From CAYVCG01 sp964449985 (GTDB lineage Bacteria; Bacillota; Clostridia; Lachnospirales; WRAX01), in NCBI GenBank assembly GCA_964449985.1, contig CAYVCG010000015.1:1-33972 (forward strand): a stretch of 33,972 bases of DNA, in the 5' to 3' direction. The notes below the pieces were generated by a model, which was given only the letters and a program-made list of their open reading frames with translations, was not told the origin of the DNA and did no database searches. The translations under genes were made by a program, and so were the position numbers. Below, piece after piece: positions 16,742-25,121 of the stretch (position 1 is its first letter; each line of letters starts with the position of its first letter).

Positions 16742-17956
16742 ATGTCAGAAAAAATAGTACTTGCATATTCCGGCGGTCTTGACACAACCGTCATTATACC
16801 ATGGCTTAAAGAAAATTACGAGGGGTGCGAAATCATTGCCGTATGTGTTGATGTCGGCCAAGGCAAAGAAACTGACGGCCTAGAGGAAAAGGCCAAATCA
16901 ATGGGAGCATCCAAGGCGTATATTTTGGATGTTAGGGATGAATTTATAACTGATTACGTCTATCCTATGGTTAAAGCCAACGCTGTTTATGAAGGAAAAT
17001 ACCTTTTAGGGACGTCTATCGCACGCCCGCTTATTGCTAAAAAGCTTGTGGATATCGCCCTTGCCGAAAATGCTACAGCTATTTGCCACGGAGCAACAGG
17101 CAAAGGCAACGACCAAATAAGGTTTGAGCTTACTGTTAAAGCGCTTGCGCCAACCTTAAAAATTATTGCTCCTTGGAGGGTTTGGGATATTCAATCCCGT
17201 GAGGATGAGTTCGCATACCTTATTGAGCGTGGCATTGAAGTTCCTATGACTAAGGAACAAAGCTATAGCAGGGACAGAAACCTTTGGCATTTAAGCCATG
17301 AAGGGCTTGAGCTAGAAGATCCTGCAAATGAGCCAAATTTTGCTCATTTACTTCAGTTATCCGTATCTCCTGAAAATGCGCCGGACGAGCCTACTTATGT
17401 TGAAATCGAGTTCGAAAAAGGCATCCCCATTAAACTTGATGGCAAAGACATAACACCGATTGAGCTTATGGATAAGTTAAACGAGTTAGGCGGAGCAAAC
17501 GCCATCGGTATTTGCGACATCGTAGAAAATCGTGTTGTTGGTATGAAATCCAGAGGTGTTTATGAAACGCCGGGCGGAACAATCCTTTATTATGCTCATA
17601 GAGAGCTGGAATACCTTTGCCTTGATAAGCAGACTACTTCATTTAAAGAAATCGTAGCTAATAAATTTTCCGAGCTTGTATATTCAGGAGAATGGTTTAC
17701 CCCTTTGCGCGAGGCATTATCAGCGTTTGTAGATAGCACTCAGCTTACAGTTTCCGGCAAAGTTCGCCTGAAATTATACAAAGGCAACATAATATCAGCC
17801 GGTTCTGAATCGAAATATTCTTTATATGACGAGGATATAGCCAGCTTTACAACAGGCGAACTTTATAACCATTTTGATGCGGAAGGCTTTATAAATCTGT
17901 TTGGCCTGCCATTAAAGGTTCGTGCATTAATGAAGGAAAAAAATAAAAAATCATAA
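16742..17956 (+). CDS. argG: argininosuccinate synthase
   Basis: A 404-residue enzyme joining citrulline and aspartate with ATP. The N-terminal PP-loop is AYSGGLDTTV (S10-T15). ICHGATGKGNDQIRFE and EQSYSRDRNLWHLSHEG are strong family signatures, and GIVENRVVGMKSRGVYETPGG-type segment (here DIVENRVVGMKSRGVYETPG) sits near residue 265. The start is the ATG at 16742, just after AGGAGG; an in-frame upstream TTG at 16703 lies in the inverted repeat and is rejected. It is divergent from argC and is followed by argH after 16 nt. No argF or carbamoyl-phosphate synthase gene is in the window, so the pathway is completed elsewhere. Confidence 0.97.
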   Translation: MSEKIVLAYSGGLDTTVIIPWLKENYEGCEIIAVCVDVGQGKETDGLEEKAKSMGASKAYILDVRDEFITDYVYPMVKANAVYEGKYLLGTSIARPLIAKKLVDIALAENATAICHGATGKGNDQIRFELTVKALAPTLKIIAPWRVWDIQSREDEFAYLIERGIEVPMTKEQSYSRDRNLWHLSHEGLELEDPANEPNFAHLLQLSVSPENAPDEPTYVEIEFEKGIPIKLDGKDITPIELMDKLNELGGANAIGICDIVENRVVGMKSRGVYETPGGTILYYAHRELEYLCLDKQTTSFKEIVANKFSELVYSGEWFTPLREALSAFVDSTQLTVSGKVRLKLYKGNIISAGSESKYSLYDEDIASFTTGELYNHFDAEGFINLFGLPLKVRALMKEKNKKS

Positions 17957-17972
17957 TTAAAGGAGCATTTCC

Positions 17973-19501
17973 ATGAAGCTTTGGGGAGGAAGATTCACAA
18001 AACATACTGACGAACTGACCGATCATTTTCATTCGTCTATATCATTTGACAAACGCCTTTATAAGCATGACATACGTGGCAGTATCGTCCACGCTAAAAT
18101 GCTGGGAAAACAAGAGATTATCCCCAAAGGCGATGCGGATTTAATTATAAAAACGCTTAACGAGATTTTGGATGATATTGAGGCAGGGAATATTGCGTTC
18201 GACGAAAAAGCCGAAGATATCCATATGAACATAGAACAAATACTCATATCACGCATAGGTGATACAGGTAAACGGCTGCACACAGGAAGAAGCCGCAACG
18301 ACCAAGTGGCTTTGGATATAAGAATGTATTTAAAGGATGAAATCTTAAATATCCAAGCGGAAATTAAATCGTTAATGAATGCCCTGCTGGTGCTTGCTAA
18401 AGACAACATCAGCACAATAATGCCTGGATATACCCATTTGCAGCCGGCTCAGCCTATAACATTTGCTCACCACATTTTGGCATATTTTGAAATGCTTAAA
18501 AGGGACTATACCCGTCTTTGTGATACTTATAAAAGAACTGATGTTATGCCGCTTGGTTCCGGCGCGCTTGCCGCAACAACATATCCGCTGGACAGGCAGT
18601 TCGTATGCGAGCAATTGGGCTTTGGCTCTATAACGCTAAACAGTTTAGATGGCGTTTCTGATAGAGATTTTTGCATTGAATTTTTGTCTGCCGCTTCGAT
18701 TATAATGATGCATTTAAGCCGGTTTTGTGAGGAAATAATTATTTGGTCTAGCCATGAATTCCGCTTTGTTGAGCTGGACGATGCATATTCCACGGGTTCC
18801 AGCATCATGCCGCAGAAGAAAAACCCGGATATGGCAGAGCTTATCCGCGGAAAAACAGGGCGTGTTTATGGTGATCTGACAGCCATGCTCACGGTTATGA
18901 AGGGTTTGCCCCTTGCGTATAACAAGGATATGCAGGAGGATAAGGAAGGCGTGTTTGATGCGATTGACACATTAAAACTGTGTCTGCCTGTTTTTACTGC
19001 GATGGTTTCCACAATGAGGATAAACAAAGAAAAAATGTTGGATTCTGCCAAAGGTGGCTTTATGAACGCCACAGATGCGGCAGACTGGCTCGTTAAACAT
19101 GGTGTGCCTTTCCGTGATGCCCATGAAATAATCGGTAGGCTTGTTTTATTCTGCATTAACAATAAAAAAAGCCTGGACGCTTTGACTCTGGAGGAGTATA
19201 AAGCTATCTCAGACGTATTTGACGAATCTATTTACGAAGCGATTTCTCTGGAACAATGCGTTAATGCAAGGACNNNNNNNNNNNNNNNNNNNNNNNNNNN
19301 NNNNNNNNNNNNNNNNNNNNNNNNNNNNNNNNNNNNNNNNNNNNNNNNNNNNNNNNNNNNNNNNNNNNNNNNNTTGACGAATCTATTTACGAAGCGATTT
19401 CTCTGGAACAATGCGTTAATGCAAGGACAGTTGATGGTGGTCCATCGGAGGAGTATATAAATAAGTTGATTAAAATAAATGAAGATTATTTAGCGGGTTA
19501 A
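17973..19501 (+). CDS. argH: argininosuccinate lyase (split by a false assembly gap)
   Basis: Family signatures include KLWGGRFTKHTDELTD at the start, HTGRSRNDQVALDIRMY, PGYTHLQPAQPITFAHH with the catalytic His, and GSSIMPQKKNPDM with the catalytic Ser. The enzyme cleaves argininosuccinate to arginine and fumarate. After residue 433 the sequence enters 100 N, then repeats the previous 55 bases and continues VDGGPSEEYINKLI to a stop at 19499-19501. Removing the Ns and one copy leaves an intact frame of 457 residues, the usual length. So the gene is very probably not broken. Taken literally, the scaffold shifts frame and gives a false ending. AAAGGAG precedes the ATG. Confidence 0.96.
19219..19428. 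other. false assembly gap: 55-base overlap left unmerged in argH
   Basis: Bases 19219-19273 and 19374-19428 are identical, separated by exactly 100 N. Joining at the repeat restores the argH reading frame. A second gap in this window has the same 55-base overlap, which is what contigs ending at a shared k-mer of 55 would leave. Confidence 0.95.
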
Positions 19502-19506
19502 ATTCT

Positions 19507-19650
19507 CGGGGCTTTGCCCCGAACCCCACTTCTTTCTTGAAAGAAAGAAGCAAACAACTTTGACAATGCAATTTACCTGCACGTTTGTTTGGTTATTGTC
19601 CTTGACAATCTATTAAAGTATGGGGGAACTTTTTACAAAAAGCTCCCCCA
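19507..19650. repeat. palindrome-rich repeat element between argH and uppP
   Basis: Three hairpins lie in a row: CGGGGC/GCCCCG (19507-19521), a 10-base-arm CTTCTTTCTT/AAGAAAGAAG palindrome (19529-19550), and a 14-base-arm stem TGGGGGAACTTTTT/AAAAAGCTCCCCCA with one mismatch (19621-19650). The composition, G/C blocks beside A/T blocks, differs from the coding neighbours and resembles short dispersed repeats I recall from clostridial intergenic regions. The last stem lies at the convergent end of argH and uppP and may act as a terminator for both. No second copy is in the window. Confidence 0.55.
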
Positions 19651-19656
19651 AGACAT

Positions 19657-20454
19657 TTACCCTAAAAACATACCGCCAAGCAAGAACTTATCCGCAAGGA
19701 CAAATGCCGCCAACGCAAACACATAAAATGAGAAATATCTTAACTTGCATTTTTTGATAAGAGCCAACATAAACCCTATTGCCAAAAATCCCGCAAGCAT
19801 TGATGCAACAAAGCCTCCGCACAGATTAATAACATTTAAATCAGCGACAGCTATTTCGCCCTGCGCTATTTTTATAACCTGCAAAACAGCCGCGCCAAGT
19901 ATCGCCGGGATAGACATCAAAAACGAGAACTTTGCCGCTGTCTCTCTGGAAAGCCCACGGAATAACGAACCGCAAATCGTGCTGCCCGAACGAGAAATAC
20001 CGGGAGTTATTGCAACAGCCTGCACAGCCCCTATAACAGCCGCATCCACATAAGAAACATTCCTATCCTTCTTCCATCCGTCCTTTACACGATCGGAATA
20101 CATCAATACTAACCCCGTCACGATAAAAGAAATTGAAATAAGGTATGTCGCGTTAAATAAAGCATCTATATTATCCCCCAAAAGCTTTACAGCAATGATT
20201 GCAGGAATTGTCGCCACAATCAGAAGATACGTTATCTTTTGAAACGGCTTTTTTATTAATGCAACAATATCTCCCCAGAAGAAATAAAAAACAGGCACAA
20301 GCGTTCCTAAATGCACGGCCACTTCAAACACAAGAGAGCTATTTGTTAAGCCGAAAAGGCGTTGCGCCAAAAGCAAATGGCCCGAACTGCTCACCGGTAG
20401 AAATTCCGTCAGGCCTTGTATTATTCCCAAAATTATCGCTTGCAGAAGATTCAT
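19657..20454 (-). CDS. uppP: undecaprenyl-diphosphatase UppP/BacA
   Basis: A 265-residue integral membrane protein. The two catalytic signatures are GIIQGLTEFLPVSSSGHLL near the N-terminus and TPGISRSGSTI in the middle, with about eight hydrophobic helices. It dephosphorylates undecaprenyl diphosphate outside the membrane, recycling the lipid carrier used for peptidoglycan and wall polymers, and can give bacitracin tolerance. The ATG at 20454 matches the family start MNLLQAIILG; a GTG at 20469 is possible, but AAAGGA is too close to it. It is a single gene, divergent from the DUF503 gene and convergent with argH. Its product would serve the MurJ/CsaB/TagA pathway encoded further right. Confidence 0.95.
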   Translation of the reverse strand: MNLLQAIILGIIQGLTEFLPVSSSGHLLLAQRLFGLTNSSLVFEVAVHLGTLVPVFYFFWGDIVALIKKPFQKITYLLIVATIPAIIAVKLLGDNIDALFNATYLISISFIVTGLVLMYSDRVKDGWKKDRNVSYVDAAVIGAVQAVAITPGISRSGSTICGSLFRGLSRETAAKFSFLMSIPAILGAAVLQVIKIAQGEIAVADLNVINLCGGFVASMLAGFLAIGFMLALIKKCKLRYFSFYVFALAAFVLADKFLLGGMFLG

Positions 20455-20506
20455 CTTTTCATACCCCACATTCCTTTAAATACTCAGCTATGCTGAAATT
20501 TCTATC

Positions 20507-20535
20507 ATTCTACTATATTATTTAGCCAATTACAA
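20507..20535 (-). promoter_or_regulatory. uppP promoter
   Basis: On the minus strand TTGTAA (20535-20530), a 17-nt spacer and TAGAAT (20512-20507) fit a sigma-A promoter. A small inverted repeat TCAGC-ATA-GCTGA sits in the leader at 20483-20495. Confidence 0.5.
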
Positions 20536-20562
20536 TAACATGTATAATTATTGTTAAAACTA

Positions 20563-20591
20563 TTGATATTTCAAGCACTATTAGTTAATAT
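20563..20591 (+). promoter_or_regulatory. promoter of the DUF503 gene
   Basis: TTGATA (20563-20568), a 17-nt spacer and TAATAT (20586-20591) fit a sigma-A promoter 34 nt before the ATG of the small gene. Confidence 0.5.
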
Positions 20592-20625
20592 TATAGCATA
20601 AAAAGCTTTGGTGGTGGATTTTATT

Positions 20626-20907
20626 ATGATTATTGGAACATGCAAGGTATATATGAGGGCGGATTGGGTATATTCTCTAAAGGAAAAAAGAATGGTCGTA
20701 AAAAGCCTCGTGGAGCGTATTAAAAACAAATTCAATGTTTCCGTTGCCGAAATTGAAGACCAGGACGTTCATAAATCCATCGTAATAGGTTTTGCATGTA
20801 TAACAAACCAAACGGATCATGCCAGCAGCATTATAGACAATGTTATACGTTTTATAGAAGGAAATACAGACGCCGAAGTCATTGATATAGTTGAAGAGAT
20901 TTTGTAA
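20626..20907 (+). CDS. DUF503 family protein (YlxP-like)
   Basis: A 93-residue protein matching the DUF503 pattern: MIIGTCKVYMRADWVYSLKEKR, then VKSLVERIKNKFNVSVAEIE and VIGFACITNQTDHASSI. It has a ferredoxin-like alpha/beta fold and no membrane segment. The family's function is not established. In many Firmicutes it sits beside rbfA/infB, so a link to ribosome maturation has been suggested; here it stands alone before tig. The ATG at 20626 gives the family start and has GGTGG about 8 nt upstream. A GTG six codons earlier (20608) is less likely. Confidence 0.88.
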   Translation: MIIGTCKVYMRADWVYSLKEKRMVVKSLVERIKNKFNVSVAEIEDQDVHKSIVIGFACITNQTDHASSIIDNVIRFIEGNTDAEVIDIVEEIL

Positions 20908-20949
20908 ATGTTACGTTTTTGTGACTTTTTTAAATAATACATTTTTTTA

Positions 20950-20978
20950 TAGATTTTATTTTTTTGCTATGATATAAT
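20950..20978 (+). promoter_or_regulatory. extended -10 promoter of tig
   Basis: TGATATAAT at 20970-20978 is an extended -10 element (TG-N-TATAAT). TAGATT at 20950-20955 is a weak -35 at 17-nt spacing. A leader of about 95 nt follows before the tig ATG. Confidence 0.6.
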
Positions 20979-20997
20979 AGCACGATGTGTTTTAAGT

Positions 20998-21040
20998 AAC
21001 TACTGATTAAGGTATCTTGTTTTATCCTTATTCAGCAGTT
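20998..21040 (+). promoter_or_regulatory. hairpin in the tig 5' leader
   Basis: AACTACTGATTAAGG (20998-21012) and CCTTATTCAGCAGTT (21026-21040) pair over 15 positions with two mismatches around a 13-nt loop. There is no T-run after it, so it is not a simple terminator. It could stabilise the transcript or control its translation. GAGGAGG lies 22 nt beyond the stem. Confidence 0.5.
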
Positions 21041-21079
21041 ATCCAAGTATATTTTGTTTTTTGAGGAGGATTTTTTTCA

Positions 21080-22372
21080 ATGTCAGCTACCGTGGAAAAT
21101 TTAGAGAAAAATAAGATCAAGATTACATTTAGTATTTCGCCCGAAAAATTTGAAGAGGGCATTCAAAAGGCATATAACAAAAACAAAGGTAGATTTGATT
21201 TACCGGGCTTTAGAAAAGGCAAAGTTCCCAGAAAATTTATTGAGATGAACTATGGAAAAGAAATATTTTTTGAAGATGCCATTAACATCGTTTTACCTGA
21301 AGCTTATGACAACGCAGTTAAAGAAAACAATCTGGATACAGTTTCCCGCCCGGAAATCGGCGTTACGAGCGTTTCTGCTGAAGAAGGCGCTGTTATAACT
21401 GCCGAGGTTTATATCAAGCCTGAGGTAACGGTTAATAATTATAAAGGTCTTACTTATAAAAAATTCAATGAAACTGCAACTGATGAGGAAATCAATGCGG
21501 AAATTAACTCTGCACGCGAAAAAAATTCCCGCATTATATCTATAGAAGAAGATAGAGAAGCTCAAATGGGCGATATCGTTGTTATTGACTTTGAAGGATT
21601 TATATACGATAAACCGTTTGAAGGCGGAAAAGCTGATAACTATGAACTTACTTTGGGTTCTCATACGTTTATTGACAACTTTGAGGAACAAATCGTGGGC
21701 AAAAAAATCGGCGATGAATTTGAGGTTTTAGTTAAATTCCCGAATGATTATGGCAAAGAAGATCTCCAGGGCGCTAATGCAAAGTTTAAGGTGTTTTTGC
21801 ATGAAATTAAATTCAAAGAGCTTCCAGAGCTTAATGATGAATTTGCGCAGGATGTTTCCGAATTCGATACTCTTGAAGAATATAAAAATGATATTATAGC
21901 AAAAATCGAATCCAAAAAGAAGGAACAATCCTCAAGCGATAAAGAAAATCAAATCATAAAAGCATTGGTTGAAAATAACCCAATTGACCTTCCGGAATCT
22001 ATGGTTGAGTCACAGGTTGATTCCATGATTAATGATTTTGCAAGAAGGCTCCAAAGCCAAGGCATGAACCTTGAAACATATTTAAAATATACAGGAATGG
22101 ATGAAAATGCTTTCCGTGAGTCATACAAACCGATGGCAGAGGCTCAGGTTAAAGGAAGACTTTGCCTTGAAGCAATAGCAAAGACAGAAAACTTCGCTAT
22201 ATCCGATGAGGAATATGAAGCAGAAGTTGAGAGAATAGCTTCCACCTATCAAATGGAAAAAGAGAAGCTACTCAGTGTTATTCAAGAAAAAGAAAAGGAA
22301 AGCTTAATTGAAGATTTACAGATCAAAAAAGCGCTTGATCTTGTAATAACTTCAGCAAAAGAAGTTGAATAA
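21080..22372 (+). CDS. tig: trigger factor, ribosome-bound chaperone
   Basis: A 430-residue trigger factor. The N-terminal ribosome-docking domain carries the signature GFRKGKVPR (residues 43-51). The FKBP-like prolyl isomerase domain follows at about 155-245 (GDIVVIDFEGFIYDKPFEGG), and the C-terminal helical arms complete the chaperone cradle. It binds at the ribosome exit tunnel and helps new proteins fold. GAGGAGG precedes the ATG. It starts the classic tig-clpP-clpX order, with a 23-nt gap to clpP, so the three genes may share transcripts. Confidence 0.97.
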   Translation: MSATVENLEKNKIKITFSISPEKFEEGIQKAYNKNKGRFDLPGFRKGKVPRKFIEMNYGKEIFFEDAINIVLPEAYDNAVKENNLDTVSRPEIGVTSVSAEEGAVITAEVYIKPEVTVNNYKGLTYKKFNETATDEEINAEINSAREKNSRIISIEEDREAQMGDIVVIDFEGFIYDKPFEGGKADNYELTLGSHTFIDNFEEQIVGKKIGDEFEVLVKFPNDYGKEDLQGANAKFKVFLHEIKFKELPELNDEFAQDVSEFDTLEEYKNDIIAKIESKKKEQSSSDKENQIIKALVENNPIDLPESMVESQVDSMINDFARRLQSQGMNLETYLKYTGMDENAFRESYKPMAEAQVKGRLCLEAIAKTENFAISDEEYEAEVERIASTYQMEKEKLLSVIQEKEKESLIEDLQIKKALDLVITSAKEVE

Positions 22373-22395
22373 TATCATATCAAAGGAGGACATTT

Positions 22396-22983
22396 ATGAG
22401 TTTAGTACCTATAGTAGTTGAAAATACCAATAGAGGCGAACGTTCTTACGATATATATTCAAGGCTCTTAAAAGACCGTATCATCTTTTTGGGTGAAGAA
22501 GTTAACGATGTTACAGCAAGCCTTGTTGTTGCGCAGCTCTTATTTCTTGATGCGGAAGATCCGGAAAAAGATATTAGCCTTTATATAAACAGCCCCGGTG
22601 GCTCTGTTACGGCTGGCATGGCGATTTATGACACTATGCAGTTCGTTAAACCGGATGTTTCAACTATTTGTATCGGCCTTGCAGCAAGCATGGGATCATT
22701 TTTGCTCTCTGGCGGAGCTAAAGGAAAGCGCTATGCCCTGCCCAATGCCGAGATCATGATTCATCAACCCTCCGGAGGAGCAAGAGGCCAGGCTACGGAT
22801 ATCAAAATCCAAGCCGAGCATATATTAAAAACAAAGCAAAAATTAAATAAAATGTTGTCTGAAAACACAGGCCAGACACTTAAAAAGATAGAGGAAGATA
22901 CAGAACGTGACAGCTATATGACGGCAGAGGAAGCCAAGGCCTACGGTATTATAGACGCCGTTATAGAGCGCCCGAAAAAGTGA
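22396..22983 (+). CDS. clpP: ATP-dependent Clp protease proteolytic subunit
   Basis: A 195-residue serine peptidase. The catalytic Ser is S98 in GLAASMGSFLL, the His is H123 in MIHQPSGGARGQA, and the Asp lies in ERDSYMTAEEAKAYGIID. NSPGGSVTAG forms the oxyanion/substrate strand. It forms the tetradecameric chamber fed by ClpX (and ClpC/ClpA). AAAGGAGG precedes the ATG. The N-terminus MSLVPIVVENTNRGERSYDIY matches the ATPase-docking loop of housekeeping ClpP, whose short propeptide is removed. Confidence 0.97.
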   Translation: MSLVPIVVENTNRGERSYDIYSRLLKDRIIFLGEEVNDVTASLVVAQLLFLDAEDPEKDISLYINSPGGSVTAGMAIYDTMQFVKPDVSTICIGLAASMGSFLLSGGAKGKRYALPNAEIMIHQPSGGARGQATDIKIQAEHILKTKQKLNKMLSENTGQTLKKIEEDTERDSYMTAEEAKAYGIIDAVIERPKK

Positions 22984-23048
22984 TACTAATTTGCGTTGAT
23001 ATTTACTTTAAATGCAGACTAGTACAATTTTAAAAAGGAGTTGAAATA

Positions 23049-24365
23049 ATGGCTTCCAAAATGGATAACAAATCGACTCTGCATTGTTCCTTTTGCGGCA
23101 AAACACAGGAGCAGGTCAGAAAATTCATTGTAGGGCCAAATGCATATATTTGTAATGAATGTGTTGATTTATGTTATGATATTATTTTAGAAGATCTTGA
23201 AAATTCTGAAGACGCTGATAATGACGGCGTTGATGAATTTAACAAGCTTAAACCAAAAGAAATAAAAGATTATCTTGATCAATACGTTATAGGCCAGGAG
23301 AACGCAAAAAAAGCGCTTGCTGTTGCTGTCTATAACCATTATAAGCGCATCGTTTCCTGCGATGAGCTTAGTACAAATGATGTTGAGCTTCAAAAAAGCA
23401 ATATACTTATTGTTGGGCCAACTGGTGTTGGTAAAACATTTTTGGCTCAAACCCTTGCAAAAATGCTTAACGTGCCATTCGCTATTGCCGATGCAACCTC
23501 GCTTACGGAAGCGGGATATGTCGGTGAGGACGTTGAAAATATATTGCTACGCCTTATCCAAGCGGCTGATGGTGATATTTCCAAAGCCGAAAGAGGCATT
23601 ATCTATGTTGATGAAATAGATAAAATATCAAGAAAATCAGACAATCCATCTATTACAAGGGATGTTAGCGGCGAAGGAGTTCAACAAGCTCTTTTAAAAA
23701 TTCTTGAAGGCACTATTGCTTCCGTTCCGCCCCAAGGCGGAAGAAAGCACCCTCATCAGGAATTTATCCAAATAGATACGAGCCACATATTGTTTATTTG
23801 CGGCGGAGCTTTTGGAGGATTGGATAAAATAATTGAGCAAAGGCTTAATAAAAAGGTTATAGGGTTTGACCGTGAGGACAAATCCAAAGCAGAACGCATT
23901 AAGAACGATATATTGCAACACCTTCAACCGCAGGATTTGCATAAATACGGTCTTATCCCTGAGATAATCGGAAGGCTTCCTGTTATTGTCACCCTTTCTG
24001 ACCTTGACGAAGAAGCACTTATGGATATATTGACAGTTCCGAAAAACGCGTTGACAAAACAATATAAATATTTATTTGAGCTGGATAACGTTATTTTGGA
24101 ATTTGAGGATGAAGCTCTTAAAGCCATCGCAAAGAAAGCTATTGAGCGCAAGACAGGCGCAAGAGGTTTGAGAGCAATTGTCGAGGATTTCATGCGGGAT
24201 ATTATGTATGACATACCATCTAACGATACGATTGAAAAATGCGTTATAACGCTGGACACGGTTGTTAACAATGCGCCGCCGCTTATAACACATAACGAAA
24301 ACAGACAACCCCTTGTGCAAAAAAAGCGAAAGCCCATTAAATCAAAAAGAAATAACGCAAGCTAA
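23049..24365 (+). CDS. clpX: ATP-dependent Clp protease ATP-binding subunit ClpX
   Basis: A 438-residue AAA+ unfoldase. The N-terminal zinc-binding dimerisation domain has C13, C16, C35 and C38 (CSFCGKTQ, YICNEC). Walker A is GPTGVGKT (about 123-130), the pore loop is GYVGED, Walker B is IIYVDEIDKI (D188, E189), and KKVIGFDRE carries the IGF loop that docks on ClpP. It unfolds tagged substrates for ClpP. AAAAGGAG precedes the ATG, 65 nt after clpP. A short basic C-terminal tail (KKRKPIKSKRNNAS) is somewhat unusual but within family variation. Confidence 0.97.
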   Translation: MASKMDNKSTLHCSFCGKTQEQVRKFIVGPNAYICNECVDLCYDIILEDLENSEDADNDGVDEFNKLKPKEIKDYLDQYVIGQENAKKALAVAVYNHYKRIVSCDELSTNDVELQKSNILIVGPTGVGKTFLAQTLAKMLNVPFAIADATSLTEAGYVGEDVENILLRLIQAADGDISKAERGIIYVDEIDKISRKSDNPSITRDVSGEGVQQALLKILEGTIASVPPQGGRKHPHQEFIQIDTSHILFICGGAFGGLDKIIEQRLNKKVIGFDREDKSKAERIKNDILQHLQPQDLHKYGLIPEIIGRLPVIVTLSDLDEEALMDILTVPKNALTKQYKYLFELDNVILEFEDEALKAIAKKAIERKTGARGLRAIVEDFMRDIMYDIPSNDTIEKCVITLDTVVNNAPPLITHNENRQPLVQKKRKPIKSKRNNAS

Positions 24366-24371
24366 ACATAT

Positions 24372-24405
24372 GCCGTTAAATCAAAATAGATTTAGCGGCT
24401 TTTTT
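24372..24405 (+). terminator. Rho-independent terminator after clpX
   Basis: GCCGTTAAATC (24372-24382) pairs with GATTTAGCGGC (24389-24399) with one G-T pair and a 6-nt loop, followed by TTTTTT. It lies 6 nt past the clpX stop. Confidence 0.93.
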
Positions 24406-24446
24406 ATTGCAAACTGTAATTACACAAATCTGTAATATAAATTTAA

Positions 24447-24475
24447 TTGTAATAACCGAGCCTTTTTGCTATACT
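24447..24475 (+). promoter_or_regulatory. promoter of the exported-protein genes
   Basis: TTGTAA (24447-24452), a 17-nt spacer and TATACT (24470-24475) fit a sigma-A promoter 59 nt before the ATG at 24535. TGTAAT occurs three times nearby (24415, 24431, 24448), the first as the perfect palindrome TGTAATTACA (24415-24424), which suggests a regulator site. Confidence 0.5.
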
Positions 24476-24534
24476 CTTACGTATACTAGACAGAGGTTTA
24501 TCCTTGTACACACTTTTACTTTAAGGAGGCAGTT

Positions 24535-25086
24535 ATGATGAAGAAAAAGATAACGGCAATCGCCATATTATCGATTGTTTTAGCCGGATGCTTTACCATA
24601 AATAATATGCTGGCATTATCGGCAACACCAGGCACTAACGCGGACCCCGTCGCTTCTAAAAGCTATGTGGACACTAAGTTTGAAGAATTGGCCAACCTTA
24701 TAAGATCCTCTGGAGGCACAGTCTCAACTCCTGTTAGCTCAAACATCAAGGATGAAATCCTTGCAGACGTTATGGATCAGCTAGAAATCTTTTATGCGGA
24801 CAGCCTTGGCGAAAACGGCGGAAGATATGTTCCCGTATCCGCTGATGCAGGGGAAATAATTCTTGGTGGGGAAGGAACTGAAATCATTCTGCGCAGCGGC
24901 CTTGCAACGGGATATATAACCGGGGAAAACGGTATAGTAAACGCAACTGACGGCTCTGAAATTCAGAATAACTCTCTGATTAAAATTAACAACTTGCTTA
25001 TCGTGCCCCGCGATGATGGCAGAGGGGTTAAGGCTGTAACTAATTCATGGTTTTTAATAAAATGTAGTTATGAAATTTTAAACTAG
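24535..25086 (+). CDS. uncharacterised exported protein with GTEIILRSG and LIVPRDDGRGVKA motifs
   Basis: A 183-residue protein. The N-terminus is basic, then hydrophobic. LAGC fits a lipobox, so C19 may be lipidated, but the hydrophobic stretch continues to ALSA and an ordinary signal peptidase site is also possible. Then come DPVASKSYVDTKFEEL, a Ser/Thr-rich linker, and a C-terminal beta-rich part with EIILGGEGTEIILRSGLAT and LLIVPRDDGRGVKA. I recall similar unnamed proteins from Clostridia but know no function. GGAGG precedes two adjacent ATGs (24535, 24538). It lies 35 nt before the phosphodiester glycosidase gene, so the two are probably co-transcribed and both act outside the membrane. 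Confidence 0.8.
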   Translation: MMKKKITAIAILSIVLAGCFTINNMLALSATPGTNADPVASKSYVDTKFEELANLIRSSGGTVSTPVSSNIKDEILADVMDQLEIFYADSLGENGGRYVPVSADAGEIILGGEGTEIILRSGLATGYITGENGIVNATDGSEIQNNSLIKINNLLIVPRDDGRGVKAVTNSWFLIKCSYEILN

Positions 25087-25121
25087 CCTGTATTTAACGT
25101 AATAAAAAAAGGAGCTTTAGC

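Noticed and set aside
19219..19428. Genuine tandem duplication in argH
   Set aside because: The repeat length is exactly 55 at two independent gaps, which fits an assembler overlap and not biology.
19374..19460. Frameshifted end of ArgH
   Set aside because: It is the repeated 55 bases read in the wrong frame after a nominal gap; joining the copies gives an intact gene.
23924..24337. Minus-strand open frames opposite clpX
   Set aside because: No ribosome site or recognisable motif; they mirror the ClpX codons.
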